This document shows positions 10,010-21,304 of a DNA stretch of 48,491 bases, piece by piece. Each line of letters starts with the position of its first letter. The first letter of the stretch is position 1. The notes beneath the pieces are model-generated. The model was not told where the DNA came from and did no database searches. It saw only the letters and a list, made by a program, of their open reading frames with translations. The stretch comes from Nemertoderma westbladi. Its lineage: Eukaryota > Xenacoelomorpha > Nemertodermatida > Nemertodermatidae. The DNA lies in NCBI GenBank assembly GCA_032718475.1, contig JAUCBJ010003607.1, positions 1-48,491 of the forward strand, read 5' to 3'. The position numbers and the translations under genes are program-made.

Positions 10010-10316
10010 AAGTGTAGTGTACCGTACGTAGTGTATACTACAGTACTACACTGGTACCTATACACGTTTATCACTCGTTTGTACTCTTTTGTAGGCCTAC
10101 TATTTTTGCACTCTTTTGTACTATTTTTGCACTTTATTACAATAAAGTACAATATAGTAAAATAAAGTAAATTACGAATTAAAATATATTAATTTAAGTA
10201 AATTAAGTAAATATTAATTAGTAAATTAACAATAAAGTAAAATAGTACAATATAGTACAAAAGAGTAGGCCTACAGGCCTACTCTTTTGTACTTTTTTGT
10301 ACAGATTCGTCGGACC
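10010..10316 (-). repeat. Right arm of the outer inverted repeat
   Basis: Inverse of 3833-3985, from CAAGTGTAG through GTACTCTTTTGTA words to ATTCGTCGGAC. It is expanded internally at about 10140-10275 by AT-rich sequence and palindromes such as GTAGGCCTAC. The 10317-10770 stretch that follows holds no ORF; it is rich in CAGTAC and CCGGTAC words. Confidence 0.65.
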
Positions 10317-10770
10317 GCCCAAAATACGGCAGTACGGGGCAGGGCAGATGCTGGCTGAGGCTGATATGGACTTGCTGACTTAGGGCGAATAAGTTAGACT
10401 CACCTTTTAACCTTTAGAACAGTAGAATGATGTTAGGCCTACTGCTGTACTGCGCAGCGCTTGATACTTCTGTACTTGGTACTTGAAGTCGCAGTTTGCT
10501 GTGTAGTCCAGTCTGCAAGTGGGCTAGGCCCTACTAAATCCAAACGCTACTTCTACAGTTCTACGACTTCTGAATTGGAATTCCTTGCTGAGTTGCTTCG
10601 GGTCCAATCTGGTAATCCAGTAATCTAATGCCAGAATGCAGAATGCTGTATGTACCCTGTAGTACCTGTAATGCAGTACCGGTACAGCAGTAAATGCACA
10701 CGTTTCGCTGTCAGACCACAGGCTGATACCAGAGACAGTCGACGTCAGACAGTGATTATTGGTATCGGTT

Positions 10771-11045
10771 ACCGGTTACCGCTATTTAATAGCTCGTTTA
10801 GTTTTCAAGTTATAACTATTTCCATTTAGGGAATCCTATTGAAATTACTATTACTATGTATAATGAAAGGTCGATTATCTCCAAATATTTTTTTTATGAA
10901 ATTGTCAACTTCAAAACCCTACTACTTCTACAATTTTTGAGCAATTAGTCTGAAACTTTCTGTGGGTGTCTATTAGCCACCCTGCATAAAAGTATCAGAC
11001 AACTTTTCGAAATTTTTTGTTAATAAAATTTAATACTATTTATAA
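10771..11045. repeat. Repeat S, uninterrupted copy (empty site for Helitron-like insertions)
   Basis: About 275 bp beginning CCGCTATTTAATAGC. The same sequence recurs from 12893 to past 19571, split by inserted units after AATCCTA, TTACTA, ATGTA and AATACTA. Comparing the two copies gives the exact insertion points of the Helitron-like units. No coding content. Confidence 0.85.
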
Positions 11046-12866
11046 CGAGAAAGGCATTTCCTAAAGGAAATGCAACCACGAAGCTAAGGAAAATTAAACA
11101 AACGGCCACACTTTGGTTCGTTGCTTAGCTTCGTTTAGTAGCATTTGTCAATAAATTAACTTCTATTCCCATGGAAACTAGAGTTCTCTGGAACTGTTGC
11201 TTTAACCTTTGAAAAAAAAATCAGTACAGATTGTGGTTCAGATAACACATATACTGAGTTTCAGAAAATATTGTAGTTTATGTCCAAATTACCGATTTTC
11301 TATCAAAATGCATCTGTTTGCAGTGGTTGTCATGGAAACTGAAAAATAGAACAATGTAATTCGGATGCAGAATAAGTCATATAGTGGGGGTAGGTCTTGG
11401 TCCCAAGTCATAATACTATTAACTTGTACTTCAAATTATCATTTTATAAATTTTAACATCTGTTCAGACTTGTTGCTATGGTAACTGTATTTTCTAATTA
11501 GCCTCAAACGGCTTGGATATGGATCTTATAGATGAGTTGCAAAACCCCAAGTTTATATATATTACAGTTTTGCTACAAATAGAGTTATCAATATAGACTT
11601 GAATGATATAGAGTTTAATAAACTACAGTTACCATGGTAACTAAATTTCTGGAATAATTTAAGTTTCACTAAAAGTTCCAACTAGTGGTCCAGATAACAC
11701 ATACCCAGTTTTGTAAAATTTTATCGCGAAGTCTATGTCCAAATGAATAATTTTTGTATAAAAACATCTGTTTACTGCGGTTGTCATGGTAACTGAAGAA
11801 TAGAACAATGTAATTCGGATGCAGAATAAGTTATATAGTGGGGGTCTATCAAAATGCATCTGTTTGCAGTGGTTGTCATGGAAACTGAAAAATAGAACAA
11901 TGCAATTCGGATGCAGAATAAGTCATATAATGGGGGTAGGTGTTGGTCCCAAGTCATAATACTATTAACTTGTGCTTCAAATTATCATTTTATAAATTTT
12001 GACATCTGTTTAGTCTTGTTGCGATGGTAATTGGATTGTGTAAATAACCTCGAACGGCTTGTACAGTATATGGACCTTATAGATGAGTTGAAAAACCCCA
12101 AGTTTATATATATTACAGTTTTGCTACAAATCGAGTTATGAATATAGACATGAATAATATAGACTTTAATAAACTACAGTTACCATGGTAACTAGATATT
12201 TCTGGAATGATTTGAGTTTCACTAAAAGTTCCAACTAGTGGTCCAGATAACACATACCCAGTTTCGTAAAATTTTAACATGAAGTCTATGTCCAAATGAA
12301 TAATTTTTGTATAAAAACATCTGTTTTCAGCGGTTGTCATGGTAACTGCAAAATAAAACAATCAAATTCGGATGCAGAATAAGTTATATAGTGGGGGTAG
12401 GGGTTGGTCCCAAGACATAACACCTTGTCCTTAGACTTCAAATTATCATTTTAAAAATTTTAACATCTGTCTAGCCCGGTTGCCCTGGTAACTGGATTTT
12501 CTATTTAACCTCAATCGGCTCTGCTATGGACCTTATAGTTGTGTTGAGAAACCCCAAGGTTATATGTATTATAGTTTTCCTACAAATAGAGTTACAAGTA
12601 TTGACTTGAAATACATAGACTTTTTTCTAAGTCCGTTGCCATGGAAACCAGATTTTTCCTGGATATGAGACCCATCCCACACGACGCGCCTTGATGAGTT
12701 GTATATACATGCAAAATTTCAGGGTACTTTTAAAGGCTAGTTTTTTCACCTATCAAAAAACACTAAATCTGCTCCATACAAGTAAAACAGCCCACTATGA
12801 ATAGACCATCTCAGCTAAGGAAAATCTTTCTTAGCGAAAGTAGTTGATTTTCCTTAGCTTCGTGGA
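11046..12866 (+). mobile_element. Helitron-like unit A (1821 bp)
   Basis: Starts CGAGAAAGGC and ends TTCGTGGA, flanked by A and T. Near the 5' end is the palindrome GCATTTCCTAAAGGAAATGC, then CCACGAAGCTAAGGAAAAT, which recurs inverted at the very 3' end as ATTTTCCTTAGCTTCGTGG. The interior is tandem ~150-bp monomers, each with an X-box-like CATGGTAAC site. It is longer than its relatives by about 550 bp because extra monomers are present (region 11270-11480 resembles 11845-12010). Non-autonomous: no Rep or helicase ORF. Confidence 0.8.
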
Positions 12867-12892
12867 TAATGCACCATTGAATGGTGTTTCCA

Positions 12893-12962
12893 AATCTGAA
12901 AACCGCTATTTAATAGCTCATTTAGTTTTCAAGTTATAACTATTTCCATTTAGGGAATCCTA
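12893..12962. repeat. Repeat S, second copy, first segment
   Basis: Matches the start of the uninterrupted copy from CCGCTATTTAATAGC to GGGAATCCTA, where unit B begins. The next piece of S, TTGAAATTACTGTTACTA, appears only at 15917 after units B and C. Confidence 0.85.
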
Positions 12963-14239
12963 CGAGAAAGGCATTTCCTAAAGGAAATGCAACCACGAAG
13001 CTAAGGAAAATTAAACAAACGGCCACACTTTGGTTCGTTGCTTATAGCCTAGTTTAGTAGCAATTGCCAATAATTTACGTCTATTCCCATGGAAACTAGA
13101 GTTCTCTGAAACTGTGGGTTTTACCTTTGAAAAAAGATTCAGTCCAGATTGTGGTTCAGATTATAACACATATACCGAGTTTCAGAAAATATTGTAGTTT
13201 ATGTCCAAATTACCGATTTTCTATCAAAATGCATCTGTTTGCAGTGGTTGTCATGGAAACTGAAAAATATAATAATGTAATTCGGATGCAGAATAAGTCA
13301 TATAGTGGGGGTAGGTCTTGGTCCCAAGTCATAATACTATTAACTTGTGCTTCAAATTATCATTTTATAAATAGTAACATCTGTTTAGTCTTGTTGCTAT
13401 GGTAACTGTACTTTCTAATTAACCTCAAACGGCTTGGATGGATATGGAAATTATAGATGAGTTACAAAACCCCAAGTTTATATATATTACAGTTTTGCTA
13501 GAAATAGAGTTATCAATATAGACTTGAATGATATAGAGTTTAATAAACTACAGTTACCATGGTAACTAAATTTCTGGAATGATTTAAGTTTCACTAAAAG
13601 TTCCAACTAGTGGTGCAGATAACACATACCCAGTTTTGTAAAATTTTATCGCGAAGTCTATGTCCAAATGAATAATTTTTGTATAAAAACATCTGTTTTC
13701 GGCTGTTGTCATGGTAACTGAAAAATAGAACAATGTAATTCGGATGCAGAATAAGTTATATAGTGGGGGTAGGGGTTGGTCTCAAGTCATAACACCTTGC
13801 CCTTAGGCCTCAAATTATCATTTTATAAATTTTAACATCTGTTTATCCCGGTTGCCAACGTAACTGGATTTTCTATTTAGCCTCAATCGGATCTGCTATG
13901 GACCTTATAGTTGTGTTGCGAAACCAAAAAGTTTAAATCTATTATAGTTTTCCTACAAATAGAGTTATAAATATTGACTTGAAATACATAGACTTTTTTT
14001 GAAGTCCGTTGCCATGGAAACCAGATTTTTCCTGGATATGAGACCCGGCCCAAAAGATGCGCCTCGCCGAGTAGTATATACATGCAAAATTTCAGGGTAC
14101 TTTTAAAGGCTAGTTTTTTCGCCTATCAAAAAACCCCAAATCTGCCTCACACAAGTAAAATAGCCCACTATGAATAGACCATCTCAGCTAAGGAAAATCT
14201 TTCTTAGCGAAAGTAGTTGATTTTCCTTAGCTTCGTGGA
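12963..14239 (+). mobile_element. Helitron-like unit B (1277 bp)
   Basis: Same termini (CGAGAAAGGC to TTCGTGGA), 5' palindrome, asymmetric inverted repeat and 3' hairpin as unit A, with fewer internal monomers. Reading frames of 66-92 codons inside it are chance frames repeated from unit to unit and show no protein family. Confidence 0.8.
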
Positions 14240-14652
14240 TACTACTCGGCGAGACGCATCTTTTGGGCCGGGTCTCATATCCAGGAAAAATCTGGTTTCC
14301 ATGGCAACGGACTTAGAAAAAAGTCTATGTATTTCAAGTCAATATTTGTAACTCTATTTATATGAAAACTATAATAGATATAAACTTGGGGTATCTCAAC
14401 ACAACTATAAGGTCCATAGCAGAGCCGATTGAGGTTAAATAGAAAATCCAGTTACCTTGGCAACCGGGCTAAACAGATGTTAAAATTTTTAAAATGTTAA
14501 TTTGAAGCCTAAGGTTAAGGTGTGATGACTTGGGACCAATCCCTACCCCCACTATATAACTTATTCTGCGTCCGAATTTGATTGTTCTATTTTGCAGTTA
14601 CCTTGACAACCGCTGAAAACAGATGTTTTTATACGAAAATTATTCATTTGTA
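14240..14652 (-). repeat. Inverted internal fragment of a Helitron-like unit
   Basis: Reads as the reverse complement of unit interior sequence (compare 14041-14070 with the opening TACTACTCGGCGAGACGC). It lacks both unit termini. It lies between units B and C, so units landed in, or rearranged with, an older inverted copy. Confidence 0.75.
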
Positions 14653-15916
14653 CTAGAAAGGCATTTCCTAAAGGAAATGCAACCACGAAGCTAAGGAAAA
14701 TTAAACAAAGGGCCACAATTTGGTTTGTTGCTTAGCCTAGTTTAGTAGCATTTGCCAATAAATAACTTCTATTCCCATGGAAACTAGAGTTCTCTGGAAC
14801 TGTTGGTTTTACCTTTGAAAAAAGATTCAGTCCAGATTGTGGTTCAGATAACACATACGAGTTTCAGAAAATATTGTAGTTTATGTCCAAATTACAGATT
14901 TTCTATCAAAATGCATCTGTTTGCAGTGGTTGTCATGGAAACTGAAAAATAGAACAATGTAATTCGGATGCAGAATAAGTCATATAGTGGGGGTAGGGGT
15001 TAATCCCAAGTCATAATACTATTAACTTGTGCTTCAAATTATCATTTTATTAATTTTAACATCTGTTTAGTCTTGTTGCTATGGTAACTGGATTTTCTAA
15101 TTAACTTCGAACGGCTTGTATATGGACCTTATAGATGAGTTGCAAAACCCCAAGTTTATATATATTACAGTTTTGCTACAAATAGAGTTATCAATATAGA
15201 TTTGAATGATATAGAGTTTAATAAACTACAGTTACCATGGTAACTAAATTTCTGGAATAATTTAAGTTTCACTAAAAGTTCCAACTAGAGGTCCAGATAA
15301 CACATACCCAGTTTTGTAAAATTTTATCGTGAAGTCTATGTCCAAATGAATAAGTTTTGAATAAAAACATCTGTTTTCAGCGGTTGTCATGGTAACTGAA
15401 AAATAGAACAATGTAATTCAGATGCAGAATAAGTTATATAGTAGGGGTAGGGGTTGGTCCCAAGTCATAACACCTTGCCTTTAGGCCTCAAATTTACATT
15501 TTATAAATTTTAACATCTGTTTATCCCGGTTGCTAAGGTAACTGGATTTTCTATTTAGCCTCAATCGGATCTGCTATGGACCTTATAGTTGAGTTGAGAA
15601 ACCCCAAGTTTATATCTATTATAGTTTTCCTACAAATAGAGTTATAAATATTGACTTGAAATACATAGACTTTTTTTGAAGTCCGTTGCCATGGAAACCA
15701 GATTTTTCCTGGATATGAGACCCGGCCCAAAAGATGCGCCTCGTCGAGTAGTATATACATGCAAAATTTCAGGGTACTTTTAAAGGCTAGTTTTTTCACC
15801 TATCAAAAAAAAACAAATCTGCCTCATACAAGTAAAATAGCCCACTATGAATAGACCATCTCAGCTAAGGAAAATCTTTCTTAGCGAAAGTAGTTGATTT
15901 TCCTTAGCTTCGTGGA
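14653..15916 (+). mobile_element. Helitron-like unit C (1264 bp)
   Basis: Starts CTAGAAAGGC and ends TTCGTGGA, followed directly by TTGAAATTACTGTTACTA, the next piece of repeat S. The combination B + inverted fragment + C therefore fills one A^T site of S. Confidence 0.8.
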
Positions 15917-15934
15917 TTGAAATTACTGTTACTA

Positions 15935-16879
15935 CGAGAAAGGCATTTCCTAAAGGAAATGCAACCACGAAGCTAAGGAAAATTAAACAAACGGCCACAC
16001 TTTGGTTCGTTGCTTGCTTAGCCTCGTTTAGTAGCAATTGTCAATAATTAACTTCTATTCCCATGGAAACTAGAGTTCGCTGGAACTGTTGCTTTAACCT
16101 TTGAAAAAAAATTCAGTACAGATTGTGGTTCAGATAACACATGTACTGAGTTTTAGAAAATATTGTAGTTTATGTCCAAATTACCGATTTTCTATCAAAA
16201 TGCATCTGTTTGTAGTGGTTGTCATGGAAACTGAAAAATAGAACAATGTAATTCGGATGCAGAATAAGTCATATAGTGGGGGTAGGTGTTGGTCCCAAGT
16301 CATAATACTATTAACTTGTGCTTCAAATTATCATTTTATAAATTTTAATATCTGTTTAGTCTTGTTGCTATGGTGACTGGAATTTCTAATTAACCTCGAA
16401 CGGCTTGGATATGAACCTTATAGTTGAGTTGAGAAATTCAGGCTTAGGCTTCAAATTAACATTTTATAAATTTTAACATCTGTTTATCCCGGTTGCCAAG
16501 GTAACTGGATTTTCTATTTAGCCTCAATCGGATCTGCTATGGACCTTATAGTTGTGTTGCGAAACCCCAAGTTTATATCTATTATAGTTTTCCTACAAAT
16601 AGAGTTATAAATATTGACTTGAAATACATAGACTTTTTTTGAAGTCCGTTGCCATGGAAACCAGATTTTTCCTGGATATGAGACCCGGCCCAAAAGATGC
16701 GCCTCGTCGAGTAGTATATACATGCAAAATTTCAGGGTACTTTTAAAGGCTAGTTTTTTCGCCTATCAAAAAACCCCAAATCTGCCTCACACAAGTAAAA
16801 TAGCCCACTATGAATAGACCATCTCAGCTAAGGAAAATCTTTCTTAGCGAAAGTAGTTGATTTTCCTTAGCTTCGTGGA
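15935..16879 (+). mobile_element. Helitron-like unit D (945 bp, internal deletion)
   Basis: Begins CGAGAAAGGC after TTACTA of repeat S and ends TTCGTGGA before TGTA. It is about 300 bp shorter than its relatives: near 16430 one monomer jumps to another, consistent with unequal recombination between internal monomers. Confidence 0.8.
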
Positions 16880-16883
16880 TGTA

Positions 16884-18139
16884 CTAGAAAGGCATTTCCT
16901 AAAGGAAATGCAACCACGAAGCTAAGGAAAATTCAACACTCTTTGACTCATCACTTCATTGCTTTACAGAGTTAAGAGGCATATGCCTTTAAAACTCATT
17001 ACCATGGCAACCGGAGTTTTCTAGAACTGCTGAGGATTACATTAAGATCCGGTTTGTGGTTCCAGGTGACACATACTTCAATTCAGTTTCATTGAGTAGT
17101 TAATGTGTAAAACAAAGGATTTAATTGTTAAAACGTCTGTTTGTAGTGGTTGTCATGGAAACTGAAAAATGCGACAAATTAAATTGGATGCGTAATTAGT
17201 GATATAGTGGGGGTAGGGATTGGTCCCAAGTCGTAATACCTTAATGTTATGCTTCAAATAACCATTTTATAAATTTGAACATCTGTTTAGCATGGTTGCC
17301 CTGGTAACTGGATTTTCTAATTAACCTGAATCAGCTCGACTATTGTCCTTATCATTGAGTTGAGAAACCCCAAGTTTATATCTATTGCGGTTATTCTATA
17401 AATAGAGTTATGAATATAGACTTGAATGATATAATCAGTAATAAACTCCAGTTACCACGGTAACTAGATATTTCTGGAATGTTTTTTAGTTTCACTAAAA
17501 GTTCCAACTAGTGGTCTAGTTAACACATAACTAGTTTCGTAACATTTTATAGCGAAGTCTATGTCCAAATTAGTAATTTTTGTATAAAAACATCTGTTTA
17601 CAGCGGTTGTCATGGTAACTGCAAAATAGAACAATCAAATTCGGACGCAGAATAAGTTATATAGTGGGGGTAGGGGTTGGTCCCAAGTCATAACACCTTA
17701 ACCTTAGGCTTCAAATTAACATTTTATAAATTTTAACATCTGTTTAGCCCGGTTGCCAAGGTAACTGAATTTTCTATTTAACCTCAATCGGCTCTGCCAT
17801 GGACCTTATAGTTGAGTTGAGAAACCCCAAGTTTATATCTATTATAGTTTTTCTACAAATAGAGTTATAAAGATTGACTTGAAATACATAGACTTTTTTC
17901 TAAGTCCGTTGCCATGGAAACCAGATTTTTCCTGGATATGAGACCCATCCCACACGATGCGCCTCGACGAGTAGTATATACATGCAAACTTTCAGGGTAC
18001 TTTTAAAGGCTAGTTTTTTCACCTATCAAAAAACCCCAAATCTGCCTCATACAAGTAAAATAGCCCACTATGAATAGACCATCTCAGCTAAGGAAAATCT
18101 TTCTTAGCGAAAGTAGTTGATTTTCCTTAGCTTCGTGGA
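16884..18139 (+). mobile_element. Helitron-like unit E (1256 bp)
   Basis: Inserted four bases downstream of unit D: the ATGTA of repeat S is followed by CTAGAAAGGC, and the unit's TTCGTGGA is followed by TAATGAAAGG. Its 5' third (ACACTCTTTGACTCATC) resembles unit F more than A-D, so at least two subfamilies are mixed here. Confidence 0.8.
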
Positions 18140-18318
18140 TAATGAAAGGTCGATTATCTCCAAATATTTTTTTTATGAAATTGTCAACTTCAAAACCCTA
18201 ATACTTCTACAATTTTTGAGCAATTAGTCTGAAACTTTCTGTGGGTGTCTACATAGCCACCCTGCATAAAAGTATCAGACAACTTTTCGAAATTTTTTGT
18301 TAATAAAATTTAATACTA
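18140..18318. repeat. Repeat S, second copy, later segment
   Basis: Nearly identical to 10861-11037 of the uninterrupted copy, from TAATGAAAGGTCG to TTTAATACTA, where unit F begins. Confidence 0.85.
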
Positions 18319-19570
18319 CTAGAAAGGCATTTCCTAAAGGAAATGCAACCACGAAGCTAAGGAAAATTAAACACTCTTTGACTCATCAGTTCATTGATTT
18401 ACCGAGTTAAAAGAACTCCCGGTATTGCCAAGGTAACTGGACTTTTCTAGAGATGCTGAGTTTTACATTAAGATCTAGTTTGTGGTTCCAGGTGACACAT
18501 CGACTTCAAGGAAGCTTCATTGAGTAGTTTATGTGCAAAATTAATTATTAATTTGTTAAAAAGTCTGTTTGCAGTGGTTGTCAAGGTAACTGGCAAATAG
18601 AACAACGTAGATTGGATGCAGAATAAGTGATATTATGGTGGTAGGGGTTGGTCCCAAGTCATAATGCCTTTAACTTGTGTTACTAATTATAATTTTTTAA
18701 ATTATAACATCTGTTTAGCCTGGTTACCAAGGTAACTGGATTTTCTAATTAACCACAATTGGCTCCTCTAAGGACCTTCCTTATAGTTGAGTTGGGAAAC
18801 CCAATATTTATATCTAATACAGTTTTCCTACAAACAAGAGTTAAAAATATAGACTTGAATGATATTGACTTTAATAAGCTCCAGTTACCATGGTAACTAG
18901 ATATTTCTGGAATGTTTTGAGTTTCACTAAAAGTTCCAACTAGTGGTCCAGATAACACATACCCAGTTTTGTAAAATTTTATCGTGAAGTCTATGTTCAA
19001 ATGAGTTATTTTTGTATAAAAACATATGTTTTCAGCGGTTGTCATGGTAACTGCAAAATATAACAATCAAATTCGGAAGCAGAATAAGTTATATAGTGGG
19101 GGTAGGGATTGGTTCCAAGTCATCACACCTTAACCTTAGGCTTCAAATTAACATTTTAAAAATTTTAACATCTGTTTAGCCCGGTTGCCAAGGTAACTGG
19201 ATTTTCTATTTAACCTCAATCGGCTCTGCTATGGACCTTATAGTTGTGTTGAGAAACCCCAAGTTTATATGTATTATAGTTTTCCTACAAATAGAGTTAC
19301 AAATATTGACTTGAAATACATAGACTTTTTCTAAGTCTGTTGCCATGGTAACCAGATTTTTCCTGGATATGAGACCCATCCCACACGACGCGCCTTGATG
19401 AGTTGTATATACATGCAAAATTTCAGGGTACTTTTAAAGGCTAGTTTTTTCACCTATCAAAAAACCCCAAATCTGCCTCATACAAGTAAAATAGCCCACT
19501 ATGAATAGACCATCTCAGCTAAGGAAAATCTTTCTTAGCGAAAGTAGTTGATTTTCCTTAGCTTCGTGGA
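18319..19570 (+). mobile_element. Helitron-like unit F (1252 bp)
   Basis: Starts CTAGAAAGGC and ends TTCGTGGA, followed by TTTATAAC, the continuation of repeat S. Same palindrome, subterminal inverted repeat, monomer interior and 3' hairpin. Belongs with unit E by its 5' third. Confidence 0.8.
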
Positions 19571-19684
19571 TTTATAACAAACCTAAAATTTTGCATAAAT
19601 TTGCAGCGCCACCTAGCGGTGCAGAAATATTTTCACAAAATTTCGCCTGATAGTTATGTTGCCCTACTACTAGGATCGGCATGC

Positions 19685-19920
19685 TGCATTGCAGCTGCAT
19701 TTTTAAGAATGCTGTGCCGGCTTGTCAACAAAATTGCACCGCCACAACTCCCTATCACCCATGACATTTGCTAGATCATCCGCATATTTAAGGCCAGTGT
19801 CCTTTAAGATGCGTCTCAAGAAAGTCATGGGCTGTCCACCATGCTTATTCACTCCATGAGGCTGCCAAAGTACAAGATTATGCACTGGCTGGTCCTCACG
19901 GCGAAAGCAAAGGGGAAACT
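19685..19920 (-). pseudogene. C-terminal remnant of a non-LTR retrotransposon
   Basis: The minus-strand frame contains LRRILKDTGLKYADDLANVMGDRELWR, a typical C-terminal pattern of retrotransposon ORF2 proteins (Asp-Thr-Gly, then an Asp-Arg-x-x-Trp end). It ends with a (TAG)-type tail near 19670. It is related to the fragment at 46321-46480. No RT domain remains. Confidence 0.65.
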
Positions 19921-19964
19921 AATGGAACTTTGGAACACCTCCAATGTTGTATAGAGTCTGAACG

Positions 19965-20190
19965 CGGATTCAATTTATTTACTAAGTTTTATTGGATCCG
20001 GGAAGGGGTGTAAAACGCAGTTAATTACTAAGTGTTACTGGATCAGTGTAAAACGCGGATTCAATTTATTTACTAAGTTTTATTGGATCCGGGAAGGGGT
20101 GTAAAACGCAGTTAATTACTAAGTGTTACTGGATCAGTGTAAAACGCGGATTCAATTTATTTACTAAGTGTTTCTGGATCCGGGAAGGGG
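19965..20190 (-). repeat. Inverted 53-bp satellite array, left block
   Basis: About four units of the minisatellite in inverse orientation (GGATCCGGGAAGGGGTGTAA). The same unit forms the larger block at 21305-22735 in the other orientation, so the two blocks flank 1.1 kb as inverted repeats. Confidence 0.8.
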
Positions 20191-21304
20191 TGTTAATTAA
20201 AGAAGTTAAGTAAGGGAAAATAAAAATGAACAGTTTACAAGTCGAATATAATTAAACATCAATAAACACAAACATACTTTTTTATAATAAACAAACACAC
20301 CAACACTCATATAATGTAGGAATGAATTACCTGTTGTAACAATAATTGCAGGCCAGACGTCCCAACACTTTAATAAATAATTCATTGCGAACGGCTTGCT
20401 GGTAATGTTGTGAATAAACAGTAAATCTAAACTCTAAATAATCAATTGTAATTAAACTTTAAACCAAAGCGATTTTAAATAAGAAACTTAGTTAAACGTA
20501 ACTTATAATAAATTGAGCTGCCGGGGAGGCAGCGCTTATTATATATTGGTGTTGGTGTCTGTAATACAAAGCGAACAAATGTCTGGCCATTGACCTTGTG
20601 TCTTTGTGTGAAGCCGCGCTACCCAATAATAAGACGGTATAACAATTATTGGTTGTACAAGCAAAGGCAATGTATACGTTAATGTATAATAATATGTTGC
20701 TTGGCGTGGGTGGCTGAGGCCTTGGCATTGGTTGGTTAGTTTCAAGGGTGATATGTTCTAGAATATTAAATTATTTGCCTTGAGTGAACCAAACCAACCA
20801 ACCACTCAATGCTGAAGCACAGCACATTGTATCCCGGCCGGGCGGCGGCCGTCTGGCGCCTCCTACAACACAATGCAAGTAGCTCAATATTGGTTTTAAA
20901 TTCTCTTGTAAATATTTTCCAACTCAATAAAAAATATTCACTTAAAATTTTTTTTTTTTTTTTTACACATCGTTGCAGTGTATATTCATTATCAAAATTA
21001 CTTGTTTAACAAATTAAGTATTATAGTCAAACAGGTATTAAGTTAATCCAATGCAGCTGCCTAAAGTTAGTTATTCTAATAATGCCCGAAACGGCGGTTA
21101 GACTATGTAGTACAGTAGAGTTTAATCTACCACCCGTCTATACGTGCCTCCGCCACCGCTGCGCTGATGGCGGTCTCCCCCAAGCTACGCGAGTTCAACT
21201 TTGCCCTTGAACTCCGTGCGCCCCTCAAGCACATTATTGATGCCCGTAGTAGGGCAAAACTAAGTATGTATATAACTATAGAGGGGTGGGGAGGTGTTAG
21301 CGGT
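20191..21304. other. Spacer between inverted satellite blocks
   Basis: Mostly AT-rich, with a GC-rich patch at 21127-21240 that reads open on both strands without a recognisable family, and a T-run near 20950. It could be the body of a non-autonomous element whose ends are the satellite blocks. No gene can be supported. Confidence 0.4.

Noticed and set aside
11659-19418. Recurring 66-105-codon frames in the Helitron-like units
   Set aside because: They repeat because the monomers repeat. They shift and break between units and match no family.
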